A stretch of DNA of 64,000 nucleotides. It comes from Saccharomycopsis fibuligera x Saccharomycopsis cf. fibuligera (lineage: Eukaryota > Ascomycota > Saccharomycetes > Ascoideales > Saccharomycopsidaceae). Location: positions 1,116,001 through 1,180,000 of the forward strand of contig CP012815.1 in assembly GCA_001936135.1 (NCBI GenBank), given 5' to 3'. Below are positions 40,689 through 50,419 of this stretch, piece after piece. Under the pieces are notes generated by a model. The model was not told the DNA's origin. It searched no databases and saw nothing but the letters and a program-made list of their open reading frames with translations. Numbering within the stretch: the stretch's first letter is position 1; every line of letters begins with the position of its first letter. The position numbers were made by a program, and so were the translations under genes.

Positions 40689-42821
40689 TCAAAAAAGTTG
40701 CGAGCTCCACTCAGCCAACTCAATAAACATGAGCAATTTTAACATTAACTGCAGATTAATGTCCCTGTTATTGTTTTTTGCTATACCTTTATCGCAACTC
40801 TTCATCAAGTTGGGTTTGGAAATTGAGCTTATGTTACTTTCTTTTCTTTTACTTCCAGGAGAATGGTTAAAGCCGTGCTGTCGGTTTTGTTTCTGATTGC
40901 TTTTTGCCAGGTAATGACTATTGTAGTCTCTCAAGATGTTGAATGAAAGTATTGGCTTAAGCTCTGATATCTCGGCAGAAATAGTTGGGGCAATGTAACA
41001 AGGGCCTTTTTCGGTTTGAGAACCAAGACTGCAGTTTCCTTCCTCCCATTTGATCGCGTAAAGGGAAATAATTGTTCCAATTATAAGAATTCCAAATTTG
41101 GGTCTTCTGTTCGACGATGTTGCAAGTTTTTGTAATTTTTGGATTAGGCATTGCAAAGCCAAATCAATTTCATTTGTTGACGGTTGGTTGTAAACAAAAC
41201 TTATTTGGTTGCAATGAGCTTTGCATTTGTCAAATCCTACATTTGTCGGGACCTCAGTTGTATCGCAACCGGTCTCATCATCAATACTATTTATATCGTC
41301 GTCATGAGCATTACTGGCAACCTTTTTCTCCCAAAGAGCTTCGTTCAAGCTACAAACAACAATGAATGATTCACAATTTCCAACGCTGGCCACCGACTGT
41401 GCATTATGCCACAGAAACAGCCATTGCACATAGTCTATGATTCGTGATTTAATAAAATTTGATACATCAGCATTAAGTTGTACTCCGCATTTGTCTTTAC
41501 CTTTAACGTGACGCTTACCTTTGATTTTATCTTTAGCGTTAATAACGCATACTTTTTGCCTAATAAACGATCGCACTGCATTGCGCAAATTAACAATGCT
41601 CTTCATTTTGTTCATACCCTGGGTGAGTTGTTTACTTAGGTTGCAATTTTTGTCGTTTTTGTTGTTGTTGGTGGTGGTGGTGGTCGCGTTCACATGCAGT
41701 CCTCCCAATCCGTACGAGTTGTTGCTTTTGTTCTTGTGCTTGAGATCGCTGCCAAGGTTCCCGGTTCCTGCATGTTGGACAAAACGGTGGTTATCGTTGC
41801 ACATGCCCGTGCCAAGCTTATTATCAACCTGACTAGTGGTACAACTAGGGCCATTACTCATTATCACAAAATCATTAATGGTAGAGAACAAAGTGACAGT
41901 AAAATCTGCTTCAAAATTGATGCTATTACAATTAACGTCAAAATTATTGAATATCCAATGTGTCGTGGATTCCACTGTAGCTGTTTTTGATTCTTTATTC
42001 ACCTCACAAATGCCGTTACAGCCATCACTGGCACGAAGCGAATAATCTGTATTATCTGACCTTCCATCGGTAAATTTATGATGAAAAGAATCATGGAGGA
42101 GAGTTTGCTTCTTTTTTATTTGAAATGGCTTGGGAACTTTGACTTGGCAGCCATTATTAGGATTAGTCAACGTTGGCACAAAGTAGCAATCGGGAACACC
42201 AAGATTTGTTTCCTCTGACACAAACTTCAGGCACCATATAGGCAATTTTACCCAAAATGTGCTCCCATTTTCATCATCAGCACAATTACCCACGACCCAT
42301 TCAACAAAAGTAATATACATCGAAGCGCTACTGATGGGCGTTGAACTTTGCTTGTATTCAACCAGGCAATGTTTACAAATATCTTGAATCAACTTAGTTT
42401 TCAAATTGATTTTTGAAGCAGTCATAGCGGCTTCTGTGTTTAATTTTAGTCTTTTGGATAAAAGTTGATGATTAGGACTATCCCCATCACTGATTCTTTG
42501 ATTGATGTCATTTTGTGAGATTCTATGTCGAAGATCAGGATCATGAATATCAATCAGACGATACTGGCGCTTAGCGCTGATCTTGGTAGGATGGCCGTTG
42601 GCCTTGGCTTTCGAGCTGACAAGATTTCCACCTCTAGAGGCTATGGAAGTTGTTTCAACGGAGTCTGTGATAGTTGTGTTTGAAAACAAAGAAGAGGAAG
42701 TGGTATCAATAATGCTTGAATCCTCTGTGTTGTTGCTAATATGGAGAGTTGACTGCTTTGGCGTTGATGCTGGCGATGAAAGAAGACCGGCGCTTGTGGT
42801 AGAAAGACGGGAAAGTGGCAT
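40689..42821 (-). CDS. Unrecognised 710-residue protein
   Basis: The frame continues upstream of 42821 only through a TTG-started, Phe-rich stretch, so I start at the ATG encoding MPLSRLSTTS. The N-terminal 60 residues are Ser/Thr-rich. About 80-210 form a folded-looking block (RQYRLIDIHDPDLRHRISQN, then LIQDICKHCLVEYKQSS, FVEWVVGNCADDE, FWVKLPIWCLKFVS). The middle is Asn/Lys-rich. The C-terminal part has an alternating hydrophobic stretch (RRPKFGILIIGTIISLYAIKW) and SFNILRDYN. No signal peptide. The two folded blocks separated by linkers look genuine, but I cannot name a family. Confidence 0.7.
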   Translation of the reverse strand: MPLSRLSTTSAGLLSSPASTPKQSTLHISNNTEDSSIIDTTSSSLFSNTTITDSVETTSIASRGGNLVSSKAKANGHPTKISAKRQYRLIDIHDPDLRHRISQNDINQRISDGDSPNHQLLSKRLKLNTEAAMTASKINLKTKLIQDICKHCLVEYKQSSTPISSASMYITFVEWVVGNCADDENGSTFWVKLPIWCLKFVSEETNLGVPDCYFVPTLTNPNNGCQVKVPKPFQIKKKQTLLHDSFHHKFTDGRSDNTDYSLRASDGCNGICEVNKESKTATVESTTHWIFNNFDVNCNSINFEADFTVTLFSTINDFVIMSNGPSCTTSQVDNKLGTGMCNDNHRFVQHAGTGNLGSDLKHKNKSNNSYGLGGLHVNATTTTTNNNKNDKNCNLSKQLTQGMNKMKSIVNLRNAVRSFIRQKVCVINAKDKIKGKRHVKGKDKCGVQLNADVSNFIKSRIIDYVQWLFLWHNAQSVASVGNCESFIVVCSLNEALWEKKVASNAHDDDINSIDDETGCDTTEVPTNVGFDKCKAHCNQISFVYNQPSTNEIDLALQCLIQKLQKLATSSNRRPKFGILIIGTIISLYAIKWEEGNCSLGSQTEKGPCYIAPTISAEISELKPILSFNILRDYNSHYLAKSNQKQNRQHGFNHSPGSKRKESNISSISKPNLMKSCDKGIAKNNNRDINLQLMLKLLMFIELAEWSSQLF

Positions 42822-43478
42822 TTTTACCGCAAGATTGTGTTGATGTGCTAAGAAAAAAATCAAAACAAGAGAGATTACAAGATATGAGAATGGTTCATTA
42901 AAGTTAATATTGTTATGCGATTTTAACAAGAAAAATTGTTCTTTAAACGAAAAAGGAAAAAGTTGATTATAGAAAAAAAGAACAAAAAAAGGGGGAACAA
43001 AGCGGAAACCGCATGTAAAGATGATAAAAAACAATAGGAAAAATGACAACCGTGTATGACAAACAAACAGACAAGCGAACAAGCAGCAGAAAAAGAAAAC
43101 AATAAAAAGAAAACACCACGCCCGGGAGAAGAAATAAAAAAGAACTAAATATGGATTGTTACTGTAAAAAGATATTGTCTAGTAAACCATCTTGACAACA
43201 AGTGCAGAGTAATAGAAAGTAGTAACAAAAAGTTTGCAAAATTTTACAAAGTAACAGGGTATATCGCAAGTTTTGTGCTCTAGTGCTACTTTTATACTAA
43301 TATGCTTCTATGATGCGATTTGGTAGATTGAGGTTTGGAAGCATGCTGCTTGATTTTCGCTGGACTTAAGTTTTATTTTCAATAACTTGTCTAAAAATTA
43401 AAATATTCACCATAACTCCCAATTAACTGGATCTAAACTGTAACAACTACTTCCCATTGAATCATATAAATGCCTGCC
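42822..43478. promoter_or_regulatory. Upstream region of the 710-residue protein gene
   Basis: Adjacent to the ATG the minus strand is T-rich with a TTTTTTTCTTAG sequence at about 42841-42852 that looks like a splice acceptor. No TACTAAC branch point was seen, so a 5'-UTR intron is only a possibility. The remainder is AT-rich spacer. Confidence 0.35.
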
Positions 43479-44285
43479 CTACAGAATGAAACTCAATATC
43501 ACATTCCAAATCAAGTTGACCAAACAGTTGCAAGGGAAAATCAACTCTGGCGGCAAGATGCTAAAACTCAAGATACTAAAACTGGGCCAAATTAAGTAGC
43601 TCAACTTCAAAGACCTTAGATAATTAACTCTCAACACAGTCTTAATATCGCTGTTGTCCCAAATTGCTGCTAATGCCAAAAATATGAGTTGAAAACAAGG
43701 CGAGCCCACTAATTGGTCAACAAGTACTCTAACAATTATGTTTGGAAACTGAACAATAAGCATATCGATCCACAAGGAGGTCAAGACACCATTGATGCTG
43801 CCCCAGACAATGAAACGCAAGATGCTCAGCCAATGCCATAGGCGTTTATAAAACTGGTTAACGAGTTGAGCCACACCACTGGATAGCAGGCCCACAAGCA
43901 CCAGCACAAGAAGAGGGCCGTATTCGAGCTTGAGAGTTTCGTAATTGTGCACGAGGTGGAGCAAAGCGCCGCTGGAAGCGACAATTAGCAAAAGAAGAAT
44001 GCGCTGATGGCGGGGCTGAAGTAAAGAATTGGAGCTGGAACTCTTGGAGCTATGCTGGTTGGCATTATTGTATTCTAGATCGACATTGGTGTTGTTATTG
44101 TGAAGGAGGGCAACTCCGCTGGCACTGGACTGGGGGATGTGCAGTGCCTCGGTGCTGTTGGTATTGTCGGAGTTGTTATTTTGGAGGATGGGATCGTAAG
44201 GCTGGAAGGCGGTTTGGGCATAGGGAGACCCCGGAGACGGGATTTTAATGTCGGAGAGCTCGATGGGGCCGTCGAATATGGACAT
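43479..44285 (-). CDS. Mpv17/PMP22-family membrane protein
   Basis: A 268-residue protein. The first 90 residues are hydrophilic, with Asn and Ser runs. Four hydrophobic segments follow between about 95 and 265. Family hallmarks are present: RFIVWGSINGVLTSLWIDML, then NIIVRVLVDQLVGSPC, and a C-terminal block SYLIWPSFSILSFSILP. Members sit in mitochondrial inner or peroxisomal and vacuolar membranes and are thought to form channels. S. cerevisiae has Sym1 and Yor292c. The long hydrophilic N-terminus and weak match to the usual WxWP motif make a Yor292c-like member more likely. Exact substrate unknown. Divergent from CTP1. Confidence 0.8.
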   Translation of the reverse strand: MSIFDGPIELSDIKIPSPGSPYAQTAFQPYDPILQNNNSDNTNSTEALHIPQSSASGVALLHNNNTNVDLEYNNANQHSSKSSSSNSLLQPRHQRILLLLIVASSGALLHLVHNYETLKLEYGPLLVLVLVGLLSSGVAQLVNQFYKRLWHWLSILRFIVWGSINGVLTSLWIDMLIVQFPNIIVRVLVDQLVGSPCFQLIFLALAAIWDNSDIKTVLRVNYLRSLKLSYLIWPSFSILSFSILPPELIFPCNCLVNLIWNVILSFIL

Positions 44286-44475
44286 GGTGGTATATGGTAG
44301 ATGATGGTTGGCGATAGATGGTACTTGGATGGTTGGTGATATGTAAACCTTGATATATCAGGCCTGGGTGAAGGACGGTACTATCATTGTCGTTATGATG
44401 TAGTCCATAGAATGGATATCCTAGCAGTTACCCTGGCAGACTACGGCATTATATGGCAACGCTGCTTCAGTGCCC

Positions 44476-44555
<80 letters not shown>

Positions 44556-45779
44556 CCTAGGTCACTGATAGCCTGGAAATCCAGTAGAATCTGTAGTAGA
44601 GAACTATTGATATCAGCTTCTTTGTTTTCTACGTTGCTTTCGCGACTGCCTCTTGATTCTTTGCAGATGCATTGAGTAATTCGTTAATAGCTGGCACCAC
44701 CAGCACCATTATAGGGTGCCTTACCCCCAAAATGGGAACACATCAAAGCTATAGGCTCCAACACTTATACATATTGATGAAACATGCTTTCTATATACAC
44801 CAAAATGTATAGTAATAGAGTTCACAAGAGCTCGGAAGTCTAGCATAAAAATTCCTGTAGAACTACACCTTTCAATTGCATGGCATTTGTGGCATAACAT
44901 AAGACCAAAGTGAAACCTAGCAAAGCCGACTGACCTCTTCTCCAGCCTTACATCACATTTGAGCCGGAAGACCTATGAACGATTCGAGGTTCATCAGCTG
45001 CTGACTTCGGGATGTTTTTTTGTACTGTTATTTGAAAACAGTTGAGCTGGTTTGCTAATCCTTTCCAACTCAAGATAGATCTCAAATCCAGCAAGAGAAA
45101 ATGAGGGAGTGGAACAATAGTAAACCCAGCAATTGGAAGCAACAAGATCCAATCAGAATTACCTTCAAGATAGCAGCGAAGATAGCTCTGGGAACATGAA
45201 CTCAGCATCAAAAGCTTTATTTTTCCAATAGAATTAAGGGAATGGAGTAATGATTGACTATCACGAGCACAGAATTGACCTCTTCACCTTTTAACTGAAC
45301 AGAAAAGAAACCGGATGTCGTTAAGCAGTAACATTTCTATAAACGAAATTCATTTTTAGAAGCATTTTGTTAATTGAATCGGTTGCTATAAGAGATGCTT
45401 GTTTCCCACCTTCAACCATATCTCTATTCGTCAAGTTACAAATCTTTAATATTTAATCTAACCAATCTTGACCTTGTTGTAATAGTTAGCATCACCCCCA
45501 CCTCATCCCAAGACGCAAGTCAACGCCTAACAGGGGGTCCATACACCCGCTCAATGCTGTCATTCGGGCACGCTCAGTTTTTCAGCCCTTTGCTAAAATG
45601 AGTCAACACGATTCTCAACATTGAAATATTTCAGTCATCTCATCGACAAAATTTACTCTTCGTGGTCAGATCCAGGTGCATTTTCTTTCTCTTAAAGAAT
45701 CAAGAGAACAAAAACAAAAAACACAGTTTTATCTTCTACTTATTCACCCACATTGATACATTCACCGTATCTCGTCACT
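44286..45779. promoter_or_regulatory. Divergent promoter region with (CAA)27
   Basis: This 1.5 kb separates the Mpv17-like gene and CTP1. It holds a long CAA microsatellite and a C-rich patch (45490-45540: CACCCCCACC and CAGGGGGTCC). An 87-codon plus-strand frame across the CAA run (44412-44675) would give a polyglutamine peptide but has no other support. Confidence 0.5.
44475..44556 (+). repeat. (CAA)n microsatellite, about 27 units
   Basis: An uninterrupted CAA run of about 82 bp lies 190 bp upstream of the Mpv17-like ATG. Such runs usually lie in coding poly-Gln/Asn in this genome, so an intergenic one of this length stands out. Confidence 0.9.
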
Positions 45780-46658
45780 ATGTCCAACAACAAGAAAAAC
45801 GTTGATCCAGTCAAATCATTCATTGCCGGGGGCATTGCCGGAGCAGTAGAGGGCGTAGCCACATATCCGTTTGAATTCACCAAGACTAGATTGCAACTTC
45901 TTGACAAAGCCAGCAAATCCAGTCGTAACCCGTTAATTGTCATTTACCAAGTAGCCCGCAACCAGGGTATAAGCTCACTTTACGTTGGATGTCCCGCTTT
46001 CGTCATTGGCAACACTGCTAAAGCTTCAGTCCGCTTCTTGGGGTTTGACTCAATCAAGAAACTTTTGGCTGACAAAGACGGCAAACTTTCTGGCCCAAGG
46101 GGGGTTATTGCTGGTTTGGGTGCCGGCGTATTGGAATCTGCTATCGCTGTGACTCCATCCGAAGCTATCAAGACCGCCTTGATTGACGATAAGAGAAGTG
46201 CTGTGCCAAAATACGCACATTCAATGGGAAGTGTCAAAGTGGTCAAAGACTTAGGGCTTAGGGGGTTGTACGGAGGGTTTTTGCCAGTTACTATGCGCCA
46301 AGCAGCAAACCAAGCAGTCAGATTAGGTAGTTATAATGCCATCAAGACGTTTTTGCAAAATTGGTATGGGATTGCTCCGGACCAGCCATTACTGAGTGGG
46401 TTAACTTTTGCGGTGGGTTCATTGGCGGGCATCATTACAGTGTATACTACCATGCCTATAGATACGGTCAAGACTAGAATGCAATCTTTAGAAGCTAGAA
46501 AATTGTACAGTAGTACGCTAAATTGTTTTATTAAGGTATATCAGCAAGAAGGGTTAACTACTTTTTGGAAAGGTGCTACTCCAAGATTAGGAAGATTATT
46601 TTTTAGTGGCGGTATTGTGTTTACCATTTATGAAAAGGTGTTACAGGTTCTTAATTAG
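45780..46658 (+). CDS. CTP1: Mitochondrial tricarboxylate (citrate) carrier
   Basis: The inner-membrane carrier exchanges citrate for malate or isocitrate. The protein is 292 residues from the ATG at 45780. An apparent longer frame begins at TTG and was discarded. Three mitochondrial-carrier repeats are visible with signatures PFEFTKTRL (about 31-39), PSEAIKTAL and PIDTVKTRM. Other conserved blocks match S. cerevisiae Ctp1: YVGCPAFVIGNTAKA, RGVIAGLGAGVLES, LPVTMRQAANQAVRLG and TFWKGATPRLGRL. Residue 205 is a CTG codon where the S. cerevisiae protein, as I recall it, has Ser (PLSSGLTF), consistent with CUG-Ser decoding. Exported citrate can feed cytosolic acetyl-CoA. Confidence 0.97.
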   Translation: MSNNKKNVDPVKSFIAGGIAGAVEGVATYPFEFTKTRLQLLDKASKSSRNPLIVIYQVARNQGISSLYVGCPAFVIGNTAKASVRFLGFDSIKKLLADKDGKLSGPRGVIAGLGAGVLESAIAVTPSEAIKTALIDDKRSAVPKYAHSMGSVKVVKDLGLRGLYGGFLPVTMRQAANQAVRLGSYNAIKTFLQNWYGIAPDQPLLSGLTFAVGSLAGIITVYTTMPIDTVKTRMQSLEARKLYSSTLNCFIKVYQQEGLTTFWKGATPRLGRLFFSGGIVFTIYEKVLQVLN

Positions 46659-47591
46659 TGTGTGCGCGTGTGTGGATAATTGTTAGGTTATTAGTTTGTT
46701 GTTTGTTGTTTTTCTTTTGTTTTGATTAATAGACATTATTTGCATTGGTTTTGATTGTGCGCGTAGTTTGGTTGATCGAAGAATTGCTTAGTTTTTCAGT
46801 AAACCACATTTAATATCTAAAAACATGCTTGCCTGGGTTGTCTGCTTTGTCTGGAACTGTCAGGCGTTTTATGGCAACAGGCGCTACTGATATTGTTAAT
46901 ATTGATATTTTTGTATTATTTACTACAACTATGAACTACGAATATAACTACAATAATGACAATGACAGACATAGAGAAATGAAAAAACAAGCCATAGAGA
47001 TGTATATGGGGATATATTGAGGAAATGTGAAACAGGAAATGTAGTTGTTTTTTTTAATTTTCGAAAGATATGGATAAATGGAAAACAAAGACAGAAAAAA
47101 ATTACGGGAACTACACAGCAAGAAAACAAAAAAAATAAAGGAAAAGAGAAACGAAACAAACAAACAAACAAACAAACAAACGGAAAGGACAAGCAGAACT
47201 GAATGAGTTAATTAGGCTAACTAGACGAGTGAACTATTAGGCTATTAAATTCTTGGAATATGTAGTATAGTCAAGAAAAGGCAAAAAAACACAACTGTAA
47301 GATTTGAAAGATATGAGTTATGCGATAAAAAGCTGAAAAACCAAATATAAAGTAAAATAGAGTCATAAAGCAAAAAAAAAAAAAAAACAAAAAAAAAAAA
47401 CTTTTCCTTTATAGCCTCTCTGCCAGGTTTTGATTTTGCGGCGGCTGCAAAATAAGCAAAACCATCACTTAGCTGATTCAGTAGCCTTGTAATCCAGCAG
47501 CTACTAAACGAGCTATTCCAACGGCAGAATTATTGATTAAAGGAAATAAAGTCAGATAAATTTGATAAACATACTCAATATTTCAACAAAT
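46659..47591. other. Convergent spacer between CTP1 and BSD2
   Basis: The spacer has T-rich sequence after CTP1, (AAC)n-like AACAAACAAACA at about 47153-47180, and A runs at 47371-47400. No gene. Frames on the minus strand are Phe/Leu shadows of A-rich sequence. Confidence 0.5.
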
Positions 47592-49128
47592 TCAGACTTC
47601 CTCAGCAGTTTCAAAAGTAGTTGAAGGACTTTGTAGGATCACCTTTTCCATCTGCTTTGCCCGATGATAATCCAAAAGACTCTTGATCAAAATGAAAACT
47701 CCCAATGCCACTAACCCATAAGCAAAAATAGGAGCATTATTTTCATCGAAATATCCACCGCTACTGCTATCATTCAAGTCACTTGCTGTAGCTGAATCAA
47801 CATTATTGATGGATGATCTAAAATCATCAATTGATCCTTCTAAGGAATGACTTGAATCAACGTCAAAATTGTTCGGATCCACTGGCTCAAATTTAGACAG
47901 GTCTCCTTTACCGCTTCCCGCTATGTTTCCACTGGTGCCACCACTACCATCTTTCAGTGATTGAAATCCACTAAAGATAAAATGATCATCGGGAATCATA
48001 TAATAACCATATGACATGAACGTAATTCCCAACCCTGCTCTTGAACCTTCTTTGGCAGCATGAGACGTGTGTAAAAGATAAGTGAGCAAAAACCCAACAA
48101 ACTGAAACGCTGAGCTGACCATCAAGTTCCAAATGAAATTGATCATGTTGCCTACTGGCAATCCATCAACAAATACACCATCACCATATGGAGAAAAAAC
48201 CGTCGATTCCCAATATGGTGGCGTAGAATCAGCAGCAGCCTCTTCATAAGTTGGCGGTACATCATTTTGTAAGTCTGCATCAGCATTATTCACGGTTGGT
48301 TTAGCCATCATGTTTGAAAAGACGCCATCGTTCAGTAACCCATTACCAACAATTTGTCCATTGTAGGCTCGACTTGAGTGTAGGGAAATGTATTGCGGGA
48401 AAAATTTATGTAGAAGTTTACGACCGGGGGAATTAGAAGTCATCATATCAAAACCGTGGATAAGTCGGTTAGGCAAAGAGCGGCCACTTGAGCCAGCAAA
48501 GTTTCCGGAGTTGAAGTTATTGAAGCTGTTGGTAGTGTTGTTTGTGTTACTGTTGGTGTTTGAAGAATTACTCAATAAGTTTGCTGATGAACCTTCTTCA
48601 CCAGCCCCCTGGGCAAACGAAAAATTCCGAGAAGCAGCAGCAGCTTCTGCAAAAAGAGATTCGTCAATATGAGGGGCATTGCTATTGTCAGTGGTGGTAT
48701 TAGTGTTTATATTTTCAATGGGATTGTCATTGCCATTAAGTCGGTTATCTATAGTTATGCTATTGCTATTGTTGATGTGCTGATTGTTACTGATATGGGT
48801 AAAATTCTGCACACTGTCCAGAAACTCCCCATCAAATGAATCGTCATCATCATTGTCTCCATTGTTATGATTATTTATTCGATCATTTTGATTTTGATCA
48901 AACGAGGAGAGCAAATTGGCACTGGCGCTAGTTTCGTCATCTTCGTCTAACTCAGGGTTTTGAAATGGGTTTTCGAACACCGTTGATGGGGGGTTGTTAT
49001 TTTGCAACTAGAGAAAGAAAACGTTAGTAACTTGTTTTGAATTTGGATATGTTTGTATAGCGATATGATAATGGTAGTGGTTCCATCCAAAATGCTTATA
49101 ATATACGTACCCTTTGATAGTTTGACAT
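47592..49128 (-). CDS. BSD2: Rsp5 adaptor Bsd2 (NDFIP family), two exons
   Basis: Exon 1 (49111-49128) encodes MSNYQR. Exon 2 (47592-49007) continues LQNNNPPSTVFENPFQ. The product is 477 residues. Bsd2-type proteins recruit the HECT ubiquitin ligase Rsp5 through PY motifs and sort metal transporters and other membrane cargo to the vacuole. Here PPTYEEA and TPPYWES (about 258-275) are the PY region. Three hydrophobic segments follow: NFIWNLMVSSAFQFVGFLLTYLL, RAGLGITFMSYGYYMIP (truncated listing) and a final span near GLVALGVFILI. The Asn/Ser-rich N-terminus makes it longer than S. cerevisiae Bsd2 (321). Exon 2 alone would start at TTG, so the intron explains the missing ATG. Confidence 0.92.
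49008..49110 (-). other. BSD2: BSD2 intron (103 bp)
   Basis: Donor GTACGT after the sixth codon, perfect TACTAAC branch point at 49023-49029, polypyrimidine stretch and CTAG acceptor. The intron lies between codons (phase 0). Signals and frame agree. Confidence 0.92.
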
Positions 49129-50419
49129 CTGTTAATATACAACAAAGATACAGCAGTAGTTGATACTAGTAATAGAAAATATAACAGAAAGCCTACTCTA
49201 GCAGTGATAGCCGGCTGCGGTAGGTGTGTGAACGAGAAAAAAGAATGTAATGGTGATGTAGTTATAACAGAACAGCCAGATTATGGTAATGCTGAGTGGC
49301 GTAGTTCTTGTAGTGGTTTAACGGATTGGTACTGTATACATAAATATTGCAGTTTTAATATTTTGTTTTGGTTTCTTTTTCTGTTTTTCGGCTTTTTTCC
49401 TTCCGCAGCCGCTCGCCACCAGAAATCAAATACACCAAGAAGCGACGAGGCAATGCACACGACAGCCAAGACAGTCAGCCACCCAGTCACCCAGTCACAC
49501 AAGAATAAAAGATAGAGTATGTAAGCAGACTCGGTTGCCTGAAGGCAGTAAAGATAACTATACTAAAACAAAACGCTGATTATCTTGTGAAATGTTATTA
49601 TAAAGATACCTTTTTGCAAGTCAAGGGTGATCATTATTGTCAGTGGTAGTGTTAAACAGAGAAAATGCAGAAACGAAGGCCGCAGCATGGCGCATTATGG
49701 CGCATAACTTCCCCCATCAATGCGATTCAGTTTCGAAACCAACAATATCGACATCAACATCGACATTGACTACAGTCGTCCAAAATTTAGGTATATCATG
49801 CGGCTTGTTGAATGTTGTTGTAAGATCAATAGACACTAGAATGGTATTTACGAGAACAACAATAGTTTTCATTCCGACAGACTTACCCTTGAAAAAAATC
49901 AATACTTGATAGCCGAATAGTTTTGCATGTCTGGTTTGCCAAACTGCCTTGGTATAAATTCTGCTATGATCACAATGAGTTTATTTATTTTCGTAAAGAA
50001 TTCTTCTATTATGCAAAAAGGTTTGTCTTGTAAGCTTTGAAAAGCACACATAGTTCATTATTATTTGAAATTTAAATATTATGGTCTAAATTACTATACT
50101 ATAGTGATAATCAGCAACCTGCTCAGAAGCAGTAACATAACACAGCAAAGAAAACAACAAAAAAAACAACAAAAAAAAAGAAAAAAGAGTAAACAAAAAT
50201 ATTTAAGAGTCAAATACCAAATGTTGAAAACAGAAAAAGAAAAATTTAATGTAACAAGGCATCAAAAAAAAAAAAAAAAAAGTAAAAATACAACAAAATT
50301 ACAATTTAAATATAAAGTACATACAAAATTTGACATACCGTGAAACAAATAGAAAAAAGGAAAACGGAAAATAGGTAAATATAAGTAAACATATAAATGG
50401 AGCTAAGAAACCCACATTT
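49129..50419. other. BSD2 upstream and SNF5 3' flank
   Basis: No gene supported. The BSD2-proximal part contains short plus-strand frames without ATG starts or domains. The SNF5-proximal part (50140-50290) is A-rich on the plus strand, fitting a T-rich 3' flank for SNF5. Confidence 0.5.

Noticed and set aside
42822-43082. N-terminal hydrophobic extension of the 710-residue protein
   Set aside because: The extended frame begins at TTG and its Phe/Leu content is that of a T-rich leader. The ATG at 42821 gives a normal start.
44412-44675. 87-codon polyglutamine ORF
   Set aside because: It is essentially the CAA microsatellite with short random flanks. Kept only as a repeat feature.
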